Below the pieces are notes generated by a model. The model saw nothing but the letters and a program-made list of their open reading frames with translations. It searched no databases and was not told the origin of the DNA. Made by a program: the position numbers and the translations under genes. From positions 1-6,348 of the forward strand of contig JAQCNK010000210.1 of assembly GCA_028275075.1 (NCBI GenBank): 6,348 bases of DNA, in the 5' to 3' direction. This document shows positions 6,179 to 6,348 of this stretch, one piece after another (the stretch's first letter is position 1; each line of letters starts with the position of its first letter). The stretch is from Haloarcula sp. (GTDB taxonomy: Archaea; Halobacteriota; Halobacteria; Halobacteriales; Haloarculaceae).

Positions 6179-6253
6179 TACGGGTCGACAGAACGATTGA
6201 TAGAATTCGCCTCCACCAGGGCAAATATCTATCAAGGCTTCTGTCGACCCGTA
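6179..6253 (-). repeat. 75-bp long-hairpin element, copy B (minus orientation)
   Basis: The outer arms TACGGGTCGACAGAA and TTCTGTCGACCCGTA are a perfect 15-bp inverted repeat. Inside, after a CGA/GCC step, TTGATAGA pairs with TCTATCAA, then ATTCGCC pairs with GGCAAAT, leaving an 8-nt loop and one bulged base. The reverse complement matches 3913-3992 at 70 of 75 aligned positions. It ends 96 nt upstream of the mscS start and covers the stop codon of the possible right-edge gene. The one arm mismatch of copy A is repaired here, so copy B is closer to the symmetrical form. Confidence 0.9.
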
Positions 6254-6348
6254 TCGCCTGCCAATCCCCCATCGGTAATCGAGAACTGTACCGTGTCGCC
6301 GGCGGGTTTCGCGCGGTGTTTTTCCAGTGTCGCTCGGCGGTTCCCGCC
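6232..6348 (-). CDS. Possible 3' end of an unrecognised protein gene, cut by the window edge
   Basis: Reading leftward from the right edge, one frame gives 38 residues ending TGA at 6234-6232: it includes TLEKHRAKPAGDTVQFSITD and ends GLAGDTGRQKP. The GDTVQFSITD stretch looks like a protein beta strand. I do not recognise the family. The last five residues and the stop lie inside hairpin element copy B, so the native C-terminus may have been replaced by the element. The other two minus frames, and some plus frames, are also open over this short stretch, so the frame is chosen only on its more protein-like, less Arg/Trp-rich reading. It could be non-coding. Confidence 0.3.
   Translation of the reverse strand, partial: GGNRRATLEKHRAKPAGDTVQFSITDGGLAGDTGRQKP

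Noticed and set aside
1..6348. CRISPR arrays, tRNA or rRNA genes, transposase genes
   Set aside because: No regularly spaced direct repeats, no cloverleaf-like or rRNA-like segments, and no transposase frame were seen; the two hairpin elements are the only repeats.

Overview
The window looks like chromosomal DNA from a haloarchaeon (class Halobacteria). The DNA is GC-rich, and the proteins carry many Asp and Glu and few Lys, as expected of a salt-in cytoplasm. Several genes have TATA-like boxes about 25-30 nt before the start codon, a spacing typical of leaderless archaeal transcripts. Genus cannot be set from sequence inspection alone.

Layout, left to right: trkA (154-1485, +), trkH (1579-3114, +), a first PhoU-like gene (3211-3873, +), a second PhoU-like gene (4086-4766, +), then on the opposite strand an MscS-type mechanosensitive channel gene (6082-4883, -). 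The right edge may hold the last 38 codons of another minus-strand gene (6348-6232). Gaps between the plus-strand genes are 93, 96 and 212 bp. phoU2 and mscS converge on a 116-bp gap that holds a compact palindrome.

The genes form an ion and osmotic homeostasis locus. TrkA/TrkH make a potassium-uptake system. The two PhoU-like proteins are plausible cytosolic regulators, more likely tied to potassium than to phosphate because no Pst genes are visible. MscS is a pressure-release valve.

The most unusual content is non-coding. Two 75-80 bp long-hairpin elements (3913-3992 and 6179-6253) are about 93% identical and inverted relative to each other. One lies 93 nt upstream of the phoU2 start and the other 96 nt upstream of the mscS start, each in the same orientation relative to its gene. 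They could be a shared regulatory palindrome or a small non-autonomous mobile element (MITE-like). They also bracket a 2.3-kb segment that could in principle invert.
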